Shown piece by piece: positions 12,540-22,790 of a stretch of DNA of 64,000 bases. Positions within the stretch are counted from its first letter, which is position 1; each line of letters begins with the position of its first letter. The notes under the pieces were generated by a model. The model was not told the origin of the DNA. It did not search any database and was given only the letters and a program-made list of their open reading frames with translations. The position numbers and the translations under genes were made by a program. This DNA is from Gorsachius magnificus (Eukaryota > Chordata > Aves > Pelecaniformes > Ardeidae), in the NCBI GenBank assembly GCA_034008185.1, contig CM067084.1, forward strand, positions 7,149,385 through 7,213,384, given 5' to 3'.

Positions 12540-13885
12540 CTTTTATCATGTTGGCTGCAGAAGTATTGCCAAATCCTTCACAGTGAGCTGTAGCAAAACC
12601 ACGTGGGATTAATCAACATGCTAAATAATATATATTATTTCACTTTTATAGGATAGGAATCCCATGTGTGCATGCCAATTAATTGTGCTCAAAGAAAGTT
12701 TTCTTTTGCACTGCTACTTCTCACAGAAGCAGAAATAATACTATAATTGCTTTTTTTAATATTTTCCATATTTTTTTTTGCTGTGTCCAACACTTACTGT
12801 GAAGGTGAACAGAAACAAATGTTTTTGTTGATTTGTTGCTTCTCTAAATATCAAAAAAGCCAGAATCCAAACCACTTTCTCCTGTTTTGTTTCCTTCTCC
12901 TCCCTCTTTTCTTTTTCCCCGTGCTTTGAAATATTGTGGATTTATTGGATAGCATTCTCTCCTTTCCTGCTTTGGAGCTGCCTCTTCTGCAATACCGCAC
13001 TGGCAACTAACAGGGGCAAAAAAAAAACTTCTGTACAGTATGAATAGGCAAGGAGAGAAGCACTGCAAAGCCCTTGCCCTCTTTGCCCTGTGTGCAGCAG
13101 GTGAATATATTTGGTTTAGATGCAAATACCTCTGTGCAGTATGGGCATGTACAACTTATGCTGATACAAGCCCAGATCTATTTGATGGCTTTTGAAGATA
13201 CTGGAAATAGTGCAATGAGGAGCAGTACTACCGACATGTGAGATCACAGCCGTGATGTTTTAACATCCCTGTGCAACTTTGGTAGTTTCACACACAGCAG
13301 AGGACCAGTGTCTTTTGTAAATAAACAAATGTCATAAATGATGAACAGTTAACTAATTGAAACTGTCCACCCCCAGTCAGCTTTGTAAACAGTCTGCCAT
13401 ATAGCAAGTCATGTAGCATTGCACTTTTTTTTTTTTTCCTGAGAATTAGAGGAAAATTATTTTCTTCTAAGCAGTATTTTCAATATAGTGGATTGATGAT
13501 GTATTCTGTTACTGGTAGCTTGCTGAGGTACACGATGGTTTCATTGGTGTAAATTTGACATGGCTACATTACTCAAACTCTGTGGCTGTAAGGAGGTTTC
13601 TCTAAATGTGTGTCAACAGAGTAAACCACACAAAACAAACCATGTAGTGCCTTTTTTGTGTGTCTGTACCATATAATTTTTGAAACAACTTTGTTGAAGG
13701 AAAATGTAATGGTTGTCATTACGATACTTCTTGGTTAATCATGAAATGTACTCCTCCCTGTGCTTGTAAGAAAGGACAATATTTAACTAAGATATGCTAA
13801 GAACTAAATCTAAAATACCTTTTCTGCTTATTGGGTTGCTGGACTAAGAAGGTCTGATGCTTTGCAACCTTACCAGCCTAGGAAA

Positions 13886-13936
13886 GAACCCAGAAAGCTG
13901 GGTTCCTCGGTGAAGCACTCGGGATCCTCAGTGAAG
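13886..13936. repeat. 8-bp GC-rich hairpin plus 12-bp direct repeat
   Basis: GAACCCAG at 13886-13893 pairs perfectly with CTGGGTTC at 13898-13905 across a 4-nt loop. The right arm runs into TCCTCGGTGAAG (13904-13915), repeated with one change at 13925-13936. It is a compact local rearrangement with no evident function. Confidence 0.7.
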
Positions 13937-16079
13937 GCTCTCAAGGTTGCCTGTGGTGGTTTGCAAGTTGTTGGTCCTTCAGTTTAAATCCCTGGCCTGG
14001 TATTTAACAGTACAAGTTCTGAAGCTCTGGCCCCTTCAAGGAGGAGGGGATGTGTGTATGTGCAGCAGGCAAGCAGAACGGGGGTTTTTGCTCTCTTTTT
14101 TTGTGTCTTAGTGGTAGCTATCTGGAACAGCAGACGAGATTCTTGAGGAGGGTGACTATCAGGTGGTGCGTAGGGAAGGCAGACGATGGTGCAAGACAAA
14201 ACGTGACCCATCCCTTCTTTCTGAAGTCAGCTGCGTATGTGGTTCTGGAAGGCTTGCTTACAAGTGGCAGTAGTTGCCAAATGTAGGTAGTGACTAAGTT
14301 CTAGTTAGCCAAATTTGAATAATATAATTCTTCATATTGTAGTAGGTATCTGTGAATTTTTACTTTAGTTCTGACGTTCTCTTGTTCCCCCCCTTGTCTC
14401 AACTGTTTCATTTTAGCATGTCAAGGAAGAGGAAGAAAAGAGACTGCAAATGTGTAGGGACAGTCTTGTGCCTGTGGAGCAGATTACCTCTGGGACATAC
14501 AGCTGAAATGTTTGAAACGCCTTTGAGTTTGGCAGCTTTCTGTTTGCTTTCCCTTTTCCTTCCTTTTTTAGTCCTCCAGTAATAGCTCCCTTGTTCCAAA
14601 GAACAAAACCAGCACTTAGTGGTCAGTCAGAAAGATTCATTAAAAACAGGAATGGAGTAATTGTAAACAGGCACCCCCCTCCTATCATTCCCCCTTCCAT
14701 TCTAGCCCAGGGCACAGCAGCCTTGTGTTGTCTGGCTCCAGACAACTTTTGGGGAGAAAAAAAGGAACAATAGCCTTTGGAGGTTAAAATAACCTTTCGT
14801 TATTCAGCTGTTACAGTACTTTCTTAGAAAACTGAGAAAATAACCCCAATTTTAATTTTTTTAAAACACGTGCTGTAACTGATAAATGTTCTCTTGTAAT
14901 AAAATCATAGCATGACTCTTGTGTAGTAAAACAGAAGTAGTAACTTTGCTAAGATTTCATTACAAAAGGTAAGAAAGGTGGGAAACAGCAATGGGAATTA
15001 CGGCAGTTTTCTTACAGACTGGGTAATCAGTGGCTAATAAATCTATGATTCACTCACCATTTGTCATTTTTACAAGAGCTATCCAATAAGGATTGCAGGT
15101 TTGTTAACCTTTGTGCTTACCAAGAATTATTGGCAGCGGTATAGTTTGCGAGGAGTAGTGGTAATTTGCTGGATAGGTGACATTCGTGGAAATTGTTTCA
15201 TCACTGAGATATTTTTTTTTTAATTACAAAATCATGGAAGGGAGCTGAAGATGTGCTCTGGGTTCCTCTCCTCCCTCCCCTTAGCCTCTGCAGCTGTGGA
15301 GCCCTTGCAGAGTGCATGCTGCCTTCATCAGCTCTGCCCAGGACTGAACTAAAGCTGGGGCTGCTAAAATGAGTTTTAAGATGCAAAAACAGGTGCAGAA
15401 GTATTTTAACACTTGCAACTGCTCCAAAATTTAGCTTTTTATTGGAAGCAACTGGCCTGCAACTGAACAACAGGTAGATACTTATTAAATAATTGAGGCA
15501 TTTATAAACTATTTTATCTGCACTAGTGTGAGATGCACTTTTCAGTTGGAGAACCAGATGACTTAAAAGCAGGACAGTCAATGTGTTAGTCTGACCTGAC
15601 GTTGGGCTGCATGGAGATAAACTGAATCCGAGTGATCCAGACCAGGTACAGGGAAGATTATGGTGGCAACAAGCCGTAGTGTTGCTCTTCATGTGGGTTG
15701 GAGAAATGGGTCTGTATTTAGTCTGAGGGTTGCATTAATCGAACTGGATGACTGGTGCGTGGACTAACTTGTTTTGCATTATCCTGGGTATCTTCTCATG
15801 ACCCAGTATTTTGCCAGGGGGATGTAAGTAGAATTGCTTTGAGAGGATTTACTGAAAGGTTCGGGTGCAAAAGATGTTAAGGCCCAATTACAGCACTCTT
15901 GTTGCTGTCGTGACTGGGTAGTGTAACCGCCTAAGAATAAATACCGTTAGAAACAACCTAAATCCATCTAATTATTCACTGCTGTTAGGCAAGTGATTGG
16001 GAGGAGACTAAATGGTTAGTATGCTTTGGTTAGGTTCTATTCTGTTTATTTAAAGGCTTCTCAGAGTACCCTTTTAATT

Positions 16080-16427
16080 TTTCCCTTTTTTTTTCTTTGG
16101 TTTTTTCCCTTGTTTTCCCTTTTTTTTCCCCTTTTGTTTTTCCCTTTTTTTCCCCCCTTTTTTTTTCCCTCCCTTTTGTTTTTCCCTTTCTTCCCCCCTT
16201 TTGTTTTTCCCTTTCTTCCCCCCTTTTATTTTTCCCTGTTTGTTTCCTTTGTTTTTTCCCTTTTGTTTCCCTTCTGTTTTTCCCTTTGTTTCCCCTTTGT
16301 TTTCCCTTTGTTTTTCCCTTCTGTTTTTTTCCCTGTTTTTCCCCTTCTGTTTTTCCCTTTTTTCCCCCTTTGTTTTTCCCTGTTGTTTCCCCCTTTGTTT
16401 TTCCCTTTTTCCCCCTTTGTTTTTCCC
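16080..16427. repeat. Degenerate left half of the pyrimidine-rich minisatellite
   Basis: This is almost entirely T and C, with isolated G, in alternating T4-8 and C3-6 blocks. Traces of a 25-bp period are already visible, for example two nearly identical 25-bp copies at about 16175-16225 carrying TTTCTTCCCCCC. Blocks then become more regular and acquire the TGTTGTTTCCCC motif from about 16380. The gradient from irregular to perfect units suggests expansion towards the right end. Confidence 0.85.
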
Positions 16428-16727
16428 TGTTGTTTCCCCTTCTGTTTTTCCCTGTTGTTTCCCCTTCTGTTTTTCCCTGTTGTTTCCCCTTCTGTTTTTC
16501 CCTGTTGTTTCCCCTTCTGTTTTTCCCTGTTGTTTCCCCTTTTGTTTTTCCCTGTTGTTTCCCCTTCTGTTTTTCCCTGTTGTTTCCCCTTCTGTTTTTC
16601 CCTGTTGTTTCCCCTTCTGTTTTTCCCTGTTGTTTCCCCTTCTGTTTTTCCCTGTTGTTTCCCCTTCTGTTTTTCCCTGTTGTTTCCCCTTCTGTTTTCC
16701 CCTGTTGTTTCCCCTTTTGTTTTTCCC
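16428..16727. repeat. 25-bp minisatellite, 12 head-to-tail units
   Basis: Each unit begins TGTTGTTTCCCC (starts at 16428, 16453, 16478 and so on to 16703) and ends in T5 then CCC. Twelve units run without a length change. Only single substitutions are visible: the unit at 16528 has CCCCTTTTG instead of CCCCTTCTG, the unit at 16678 has a T-to-C change near its end, and the last unit has a CCCCTTTTG variant. The minus strand is purine-rich with G3 and G4 runs spaced 8-10 nt. Because 25 is not a multiple of 3 and the units lack stop words, several long open frames cross the array (minus 16030-17094, 354 codons; plus 16026-16841, 271 codons). These are repeat artefacts with a 25-residue period, not genes. 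Confidence 0.95.
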
Positions 16728-16742
16728 TTTTTTTTAATTTCC

Positions 16743-16769
16743 ACACCCCCACTCCCCACCCCCCCCCAA
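16743..16769 (-). other. C-rich tract, quadruplex-type on the minus strand
   Basis: C-runs of 5, 4 and 9, separated by 1-3 nt, sit directly after the minisatellite. On the minus strand they become G-runs sufficient for an intramolecular G-quadruplex, and the plus strand could form an i-motif. Confidence 0.6.
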
Positions 16770-16856
16770 CAGAAGAGGGCAGAGCAGGAACCCATGGGGA
16801 GGGACAGCAAGTATAGGGTCTTTTCACGTAACAAATGCTAAGAGACAGGTTTTGTG

Positions 16857-17095
16857 TGCGCGCTGCTGGATTGATAGGATGTGGCACGGCTTCTTTCACC
16901 TCCAGCCTAACCTCGTGGCAGAAGACAGTGTAAGTGGTCCCATAAGTGATAGGAACGTAATGGGAAGTCGTGCGTGGCTGTTGAGTCAAAGCTCCACACC
17001 TGTTCTGTGTCGTAACAACTTCCTTTGCGCACGGGGGAGCGGCGGAGGGGGAGCGAAGTGCCCTACTTTCTCGCAAGATCGCCAGAGGCGTCATG
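16857..17095. promoter_or_regulatory. CpG-enriched patch
   Basis: I count about 16 CpG dinucleotides in roughly 240 bp, nine of them in 17018-17093, in a window where CpG is otherwise scarce. It lies right beside the minisatellite. It could be a weak regulatory or unmethylated patch, or part of a GC-rich repeat flank. No TATA box, initiator or first-exon structure could be assigned. Confidence 0.3.
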
Positions 17096-18726
17096 TCTTT
17101 GAGTCAGTAAAAGCTCCTGGGTTAAGCACTGGCATTAAAGAAATCGGCTCGTAGTTTTATAGCTCGCTCTTAATGCGCTTGAGAAATGGCTCCATAGCTG
17201 CTGTTTTATCACAGAAGTGGCTTTTTTTTGTTAATTTTTTGTATTATGCACTCCTGTCTAAAGTGCTTTGAGTTTTTGCAAAAATTAATGTCAAAGAAAA
17301 ATATATTCTCTAAGTCATTTAAATATTAATTTAGTTGGATAACTAGGTCCTGAGGCCTTTCCTCTTTCTGGAAAATCAGTTTTCTGTTGTCAGCGAAGCT
17401 TTGACATAACTCTTTTTGGCTTGTCCTCAGGACCTTCCTTATAACTATGTGAATGTCTGCAAAGACCATTAATATAAAGGCCTCAGAAATCATATTGTGA
17501 TGAAGGATAATAACTACTTTTTACACAACTTTAAAATTCGTTTTCTTTTGACTCCACTAAGTAAGCAAAGAGTTCTCAGGGAAAAAAAAAAAATTGTGAC
17601 CATTTAAATCTATTTTGCTTTGGTAATCAGTCATAAATACAAGCACGGCCAGGGCGTATTACACTTCAGCTTCATGAAAGGCTTATGCTGATGTGACTCT
17701 GAGAGTGGTACTCCAGGGCTTTCTTTTATAATAAAGTATGTATCCAGTTTCTTTTGGTACAAAGATCTTGAAGCTCAGATTAATGTGGTACTATATTTCT
17801 GTATACCTCATGCTCATCTATCTCTTCCTTCACCCAGATCTATTTTGTAATTGTTTTACATGTTTTGTGGTGAAAGAAATCTGATAAGAGTTTGGGATTC
17901 AGTGATTACTACTCCCTTGGATCTGCGGATACCATTTACACAGATGAACCCAGCTGCTTCTGTCTAATTTGATACCAAGCTGCTAATTGCTGATGGCAGG
18001 TTTTTACCACTGTGCTACCATTCATAGTCCTTGTAGTTGTAAACTGTCAAAATATTAGGGGTTTGGGGCTCTGATTCTTCATTACATCAGAACTGTGTCT
18101 TGAATGTAGCGCAGGTGGAATGTTACAGAGGTCATCCTGTTCTGATTTGTGGATGTGAGGAACTACTGAAGGTTAAGGCACACTGGGAACATGGAGTACA
18201 AGCATCTTTAGGAAACAGGATCATTGGCCCCAGAAAATCCAAAGCAGAAACTTCTGCAACCTGACCTCTCTTACATTTTGAGGTATAAGAGGTTTGAGAA
18301 ATTCAACTTGTGTTTGGAGTCTTATTAGAATTTTTAGATGTGCTATTGAGAGAGTAAAATGTGTGTTAAAAAAAAAAATAGTCATTGCACATTATTGTGA
18401 AGACTTTGTGATAGTCCAGTAACAAAGTACATGATTTTTGTGTCATGGAAAATGCCTGTGCTTTCAAATATGAAGACATATATAGAATATCTCAGCTTTC
18501 TGTATTTGGGGTCCATGTTTGTAGTTTTGACTTCTTCTGTTGACATTTTGCACAATAGCTTCTGTAATGTGTAAATATATAGAGTCCAGTAAAAGGGTGA
18601 TTTAAAAGAAGAAAAAAAGCACACAGGTGATGTAAATTATACCAATGCAGTTACTTTTGAAGTGGTAAGTGCTGTAGTATTGCCATAGTTGCTCTTCTTT
18701 GCCTTTGTTCTGTCATTACCTAAAAG
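17096..18726. other. No gene seen; AT-rich plain sequence
   Basis: No supported feature. A-runs occur near 17580 and 18368, and a minus-strand 80-codon open frame at 18382-18624 has no recognisable content. Confidence 0.55.
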
Positions 18727-18853
18727 ATTGTTGTTTGATAAACAACGTGCAGCGTTGGATGCCAGATGAAAGCATAGCCAAGAGATTAGATTACATTATC
18801 AAGGGAGAGAGGAAGGAAGATGCATTGAGAACGGGTCTGTTACGAGTCACCAG
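18727..18853 (+). other. Candidate 127-bp exon, plus strand
   Basis: A long pyrimidine-rich stretch (about 18690-18720) ends in CCTAAAAG at 18726, and the segment ends ACCAG followed by GTAATT. One frame is open across it, entering with 2 nt and leaving with 2 nt, 41 whole codons. It encodes a charged, helix-like peptide containing WMPDESIAKRLDYI and GERKEDALRTGLLRV. The same frame is closed by a TAG about 50 bp upstream and by the TAA inside the donor, so it is bounded much as an internal exon would be. I do not recognise the peptide. The donor is only fair, and no second plus-strand exon could be tied to it. Confidence 0.25.
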
Positions 18854-19311
18854 GTAATTATCGAGCTCCGTAATTATGAAGGGGTAGCCTCTCTTTTCTA
18901 ATGTCTGTTTTAAATGTGAGTTGTGATTAAAAGCAGATCATTCAGGGGGAGGAGGAGCTGGGAAGGAGGAGAGGGCTTTGTTTTTTCTACATCCAGAATG
19001 CTGTTGAAACAAAGAAAAGCTGCAAAAGCACAAAAAGTCCTGTAGTGGTGTATATATTCGTGCATGTTTGGAGAGCAGAGACAAAGGGAATGGTGAGAGC
19101 TCTGAACTTTTGATTTCTTGGCAAAGTGGGTGTCAAAATTGATATAAAAATGGTGTGTGGCGTGAAGAAAATTACTTTTTCTTCTGGTAATGAAGTCACA
19201 GGTCTAGTTTAGCTAACGTGGAGAGAGAGACCGATATGAAGTGAAACCATTTTTCAGAAAATGATGTGTGACTTTCTTTCAGATCAAAGAAGCAGCAGTC
19301 CCGAGGGCCTG
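18854..19311. other. No gene seen
   Basis: Purine-rich plus-strand patch at about 18940-18980 and an acceptor-like CTTTCTTTCAG at about 19272-19282. No coding frame follows it for long. Confidence 0.5.
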
Positions 19312-19832
19312 CTAGTCGTGTGCTCCCATGAATCCAATGATCGATGGTGGTGCGATACGTTGGAGTATCTCCACCTCTGCTGCCAACATAGGTTTCAAAA
19401 TTGAGGGAAGGATAAAGTTCAAAATGGCAGGTAGCTTATTCCATATTGCACCTAATGCTGATATCTCCACTGGTAGATAATGTAATCTTGCCATGTGCCA
19501 TGTTTTTTCCTCTGTGTCAGAATTCATTACAAACACGTTAAAATTTTGCTAGCTGCGTTTACTATAATCTTAAACATAGAGCACAAAGGTAATCTCAGAA
19601 TATAACCCAAGGAATCCCTAGCATTGTGCCTAGTACTATTTCAACCATTCTATCCACCTGTCTCCCACATTTTTAATGCAGTATTAGCAATACCTGCTTT
19701 TAATTTCAGAAGGGCATCATTTATTCCAGTGGCAGTACTCACAGTAGCAGGCCATCTCCTATTGATCAGAGCATAAAATGGTGGGGCTAATTTTGGCATT
19801 TGTTCTGGTCCTACGTTATACTTCTGGTCTTC
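19312..19832 (-). pseudogene. Unidentified coding-like relic, two open frames
   Basis: Two consecutive minus-strand frames look coding in composition. The first is open from 19832 down to a stop at 19650-19652 (60 codons), with a proline-rich start and a helix-like end containing NDALLKLKAGIANTALK. The second runs from 19536 to 19312 (about 75 codons) and contains WNKLPAILNFILPSILKP. They are in different frames with stops between. I cannot place them in a family. A decayed endogenous-virus or retroelement gene is conceivable because the segment is isolated, intronless-looking and multiply broken, but chance open frames are equally possible. Confidence 0.2.
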
Positions 19833-21607
19833 CTACTTGTGGCAGTCCTAGATGTTAATAGAAATATTAACCGATGGGTTCTCAGACCTAAACTCCCTAA
19901 GCTCAACCTAACTAATGTGTATCTTCTACATTGTGAAGGGCTGAGCTCTGCTTCTTGGTTTTTTTGGCCAGTGTCTGGAGATAATAGAAAGGAAACTCTT
20001 AATTCTGGTCATTTTTGGATTTGTACCTTAACACTGGTTTGTGTCATTCTGTAGAAGAATAATTCTGGATTGATTCCCTGGATTTGTGGTGCAGGGGGAT
20101 TTTCAGGAGAGAAATTCAAGTGAACTGTGTGCTGAACTGAAAAGCTATCTGATGGATGCAATTGCAAGTTCAAGCTCCTGTGGCATAAGAGGTGATAAGC
20201 CCCAAGTTGTTGTCAGCTTCCCTTCTCCTGCAGAACTGGCCTAAAACTTCTTAAGTCAAGTCTGAATTACAAGTTAATAGCTCTGTTACTTGCTTACTGG
20301 TCACAGGGGCAGCAGATGCTGACAGTACGGTGAAATGTCGTTACAGGTTTTCAACTTAAAAAGTACTGGATACGTTAAGGAGCAGCCAGTATTTTGTGAG
20401 AAGGATTTCAATGAAAACCTGCAAAATATTCTTTCATGGAGATGTGTATCTTTATTTTATATGTGGGATGTTCAGAATTCAGGTTTTTTGAGAGTTACTT
20501 GCTTTATGGAAATTGCAAGTTGATTATGTTATGTTGTCTATTTCAAAAAAAAAAAAAAGAAAAGGAATCAAGAAGGTAGTAATTCCCTTGTCAATCGTAA
20601 TTCTTTCCAATTGTATCTTTTTCCAGTGGAGTTGCTGATATTCTCTGTTGTGATTTCTGAGTTCTAATCATCCGTGCCCTTCCAATACATACCTGGCTTC
20701 TCAACGTAATGGTACTCACAGAAAGGAAATAATTCCTGAGATTGTGCAGATTGTGCACAATCTCACTTCGAAATGTGAGATTATGGCATTGCAATTCTAC
20801 CTTGCATATAAAACCGATGATATTAAAAGAAAAGGGAGGTTCTTCCCTCTTTAGAAGCTCTACATATGTAGTTGAATAGAGACAATTTTTCAGGCCGATA
20901 TACCTCTCTGTTCCCATGTTTGCTCTGATGAATGCTATACAGCCAAAACAGGCTTCCATCCACATAAAATTGTCTAAAATCCTACAAATAATGCTGTGGA
21001 AATGCCTGCAGCACTCCTCTGAATGTGCCATATCACCTGAGATTAGGAAGCATGATCTAAATTTTAAAGTAGTAAGTTTTTAGTCTTTATGCTAAGAATA
21101 TGAAGGTTTTTAACTGCTTAGTTTTGGTAAATTGTAAACATGAGGTATAAAGCCAAATGATCGATACTCGGATGTCAACATTATTTGCTCACTTGTGAAC
21201 TTTCTAGTAAGAAGCATTAAGCTAATGTGCTTTGGGTAGAAAATCTGCGGGCAATAATTTCTTTCTTTAAAGGAGCACTTCTGTTGTAAGAGTTAGTAGC
21301 TTAACGTGAACCCCTAAATTCAAATCAGTTTTCATTACTGGTTGAAAAGGAAGAAAGAATACACTTTCTCCTTTCCAAGTGTTAGACTCTCACCAGTGAT
21401 CTGTGATGATTATGGGAAGAAAGACAACTTCAAAATTATGCCCAATTCCCCTCTAAAAATTCTGCCTTTTAGCATGACAGTTTAAAAAATTCCTTCTTGC
21501 GTCCCCAGTGTTTATAACTCTGACATGCTAGGAAGATTGCTAGGTTGGTGGGAATACAGTGGTCTTTGTACAGCTAGAATTCTTTCTTTTCAGTTGTATT
21601 CTCTCAC
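19833..21607. other. No gene seen apart from a hairpin cluster
   Basis: Contains an A14 run at 20545-20558, a minus-strand 146-codon open frame at 20591-21031 without recognisable content, and the hairpin at 20737-20782. A strong acceptor-like signal on the minus strand (pyrimidines ending CATCACAG near 21402) has no matching exon. Confidence 0.5.
20737..20782. repeat. Two overlapping, mutually exclusive hairpins
   Basis: TGAGATTGTGC (20737-20747) pairs perfectly with GCACAATCTCA (20755-20765) over a 7-nt loop. The tail of that second arm, AATCTCAC (20759-20766), pairs perfectly with GTGAGATT (20775-20782) over an 8-nt loop. The middle arm can pair with only one neighbour at a time, so an RNA copy would have two alternative folds. 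No gene context is known. Confidence 0.85.
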
Positions 21608-21749
21608 CTTTTCACCCTTTTCTGCCTGCCCATCCCCTTCGTTGAACCTGCAGCGTCTGTGGTAGCAATCTCTCTGGAAAGGTGAGGCTCGCTTGGTGCA
21701 GAACGCTTGTCACTCTGAGAGGGCTCAGGAATACCTTTCCGAGAATATC
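21608..21749 (-). other. Candidate 142-bp exon, minus strand (best splice signals)
   Basis: On the minus strand a pyrimidine-rich tract ends TTGGCTCTCCAG before 21749, and the segment ends GTGAAAAG followed by GTGAGA. Both sites are close to consensus. The frame entering with 2 nt is open for 46 codons and leaves with 2 nt. It encodes a hydrophilic, Ser/Pro/Lys-rich, probably disordered peptide with YSRKGIPEPSQSDKRS early, SEPHLSREI in the middle and a basic MGRQKRVK end. Frame 0 is also open until a stop just before the donor, which weakens the case. Its entry phase matches the exit phase of the 37077-37183 candidate. I do not recognise the protein. A lncRNA exon or a pseudo-exon are alternatives. 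Confidence 0.32.
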
Positions 21750-22601
21750 CTGGAGAGCCAAGAAAAGGACAGGCTATGGCTAGAAACATACTTGGACTGG
21801 AAGAACACCAAGGTGCCATAGAAGCAGGGGGTGGGTAAGAGGGGAAAAAAAAAAGAAATAAAAGAAAAACAAATGAACAGAGTAGCTTTCAGAAACATGA
21901 GGAGGGCCTTCTGACTTGAGCTCAGATCTGTAAGGTGTCTTAAGTCTCAGGCCACTGCCTCAGTTAAGTTCAGTTGCAAAAGAGCAGGCACACACCTTCG
22001 GAACCCAAAGGGAAATATTGATAAATAAGCTGTATCAGATAGTTCTTCCATTCCTAACAGACCATATTGTTAAAGAGGACGTCGAGGGTGCTATTTTGAT
22101 GAGATTCTAACCAGTGACTGGAGTAGCTTTGTGTAAAACATGAAATTTTGCTTTGTCGAGGGTCTGTGAATGGTACTGAAACTGTAGTTGCGGTCAGTGC
22201 TATTGTGAGATGAAAACCCTGGAAGATGTGATCTTTGCTATGATTTTTCACATGCTCTTTTTATGTGCCTGGTGGGTCATGTATGAAAAGCCTTGTCATC
22301 GTTTGAAGAGCAGGGAGCAAATTAACTTGCCAGGGATTCAGTTGTATGAGTTGCTGTGAACTCAGCAGCATTTATTGCATGGCTTGCTGTATTTAGCCTG
22401 TTACTCTAGAAAGAGTTTTGAAATACTCCAGTTCAGTCTCCTGCCTTAGACCTGATTCTTTCTGAATTGATTAACAAATTACAGTACAGGATATTTTTGG
22501 ACATTTATTACCATATGTAGTCCACATAACGTGGACTTGTCTGTGGGAAGCAGCCTGCCCTGATTAAGCAGTATTTCGTAAGGACCCAACCGTACTGAAG
22601 A

Positions 22602-22790
22602 GCTTTTCCCCCTCCCCCAACTTTTTTCTTTCTCTTTTCTCTCTCTGTTTTTTTTTTTTTTTAAAGTAGGTTTTGTGGAAGTGAATTATTACTATAGTAT
22701 TTCAGAGCAAATTGTTCAGATCTTAAAAAAAAGTAAAAGTAAAAAAAAAAAAAAAAGAAAAGGAAAAAAAAAAGGAGGGAATAAGAGGGA
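22602..22790. repeat. Pyrimidine tract then purine tract, potential long fold-back
   Basis: 22602-22662 is C/T-rich and ends in a T14 run. After about 60 ordinary bases, 22725-22790 is A/G-only for most of its length and includes an A16 run. The tracts are roughly complementary in content, so the strand could fold on itself imperfectly, and each tract alone is triplex-prone. The pairing is compositional, not an exact inverted repeat. Confidence 0.65.

Larger units (their letters stand above)
10168..16079. other. No gene seen; mostly plain sequence
   Basis: Open frames at minus 10685-11134 (149 codons) and minus 15201-15692 (163 codons) are the longest here, but neither resembles a known family and both are near chance length. 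A long T tract, a weak exon candidate at 12206-12273, AT-rich trinucleotide runs near 12510 and a small hairpin/duplication near 13.9 kb are listed separately. C-rich, partly pyrimidine-skewed patches occur at about 14.38-14.42 and 14.67-14.72 kb. Confidence 0.5.

Noticed and set aside
15201..15692. 163-codon minus-strand frame
   Set aside because: No domain, no splice or promoter context, and composition like surrounding DNA.
15540..15760. Words resembling the 3' end of young avian CR1 (GGAGAACCAGATGAC, GAACTGGATGAC)
   Set aside because: Matches do not extend and there is no terminal ATTCTATG-type octamer repeat.
16026..17094. Long open frames of 178-354 codons across the minisatellite
   Set aside because: They are produced by a stop-free 25-bp repeat, are open in several frames on both strands, and have only repeat-derived composition.
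20591..21031. 146-codon minus-strand frame
   Set aside because: Its length is within chance expectation for a 64-kb window, there is no recognisable motif, and the hairpin cluster inside it distorts composition.
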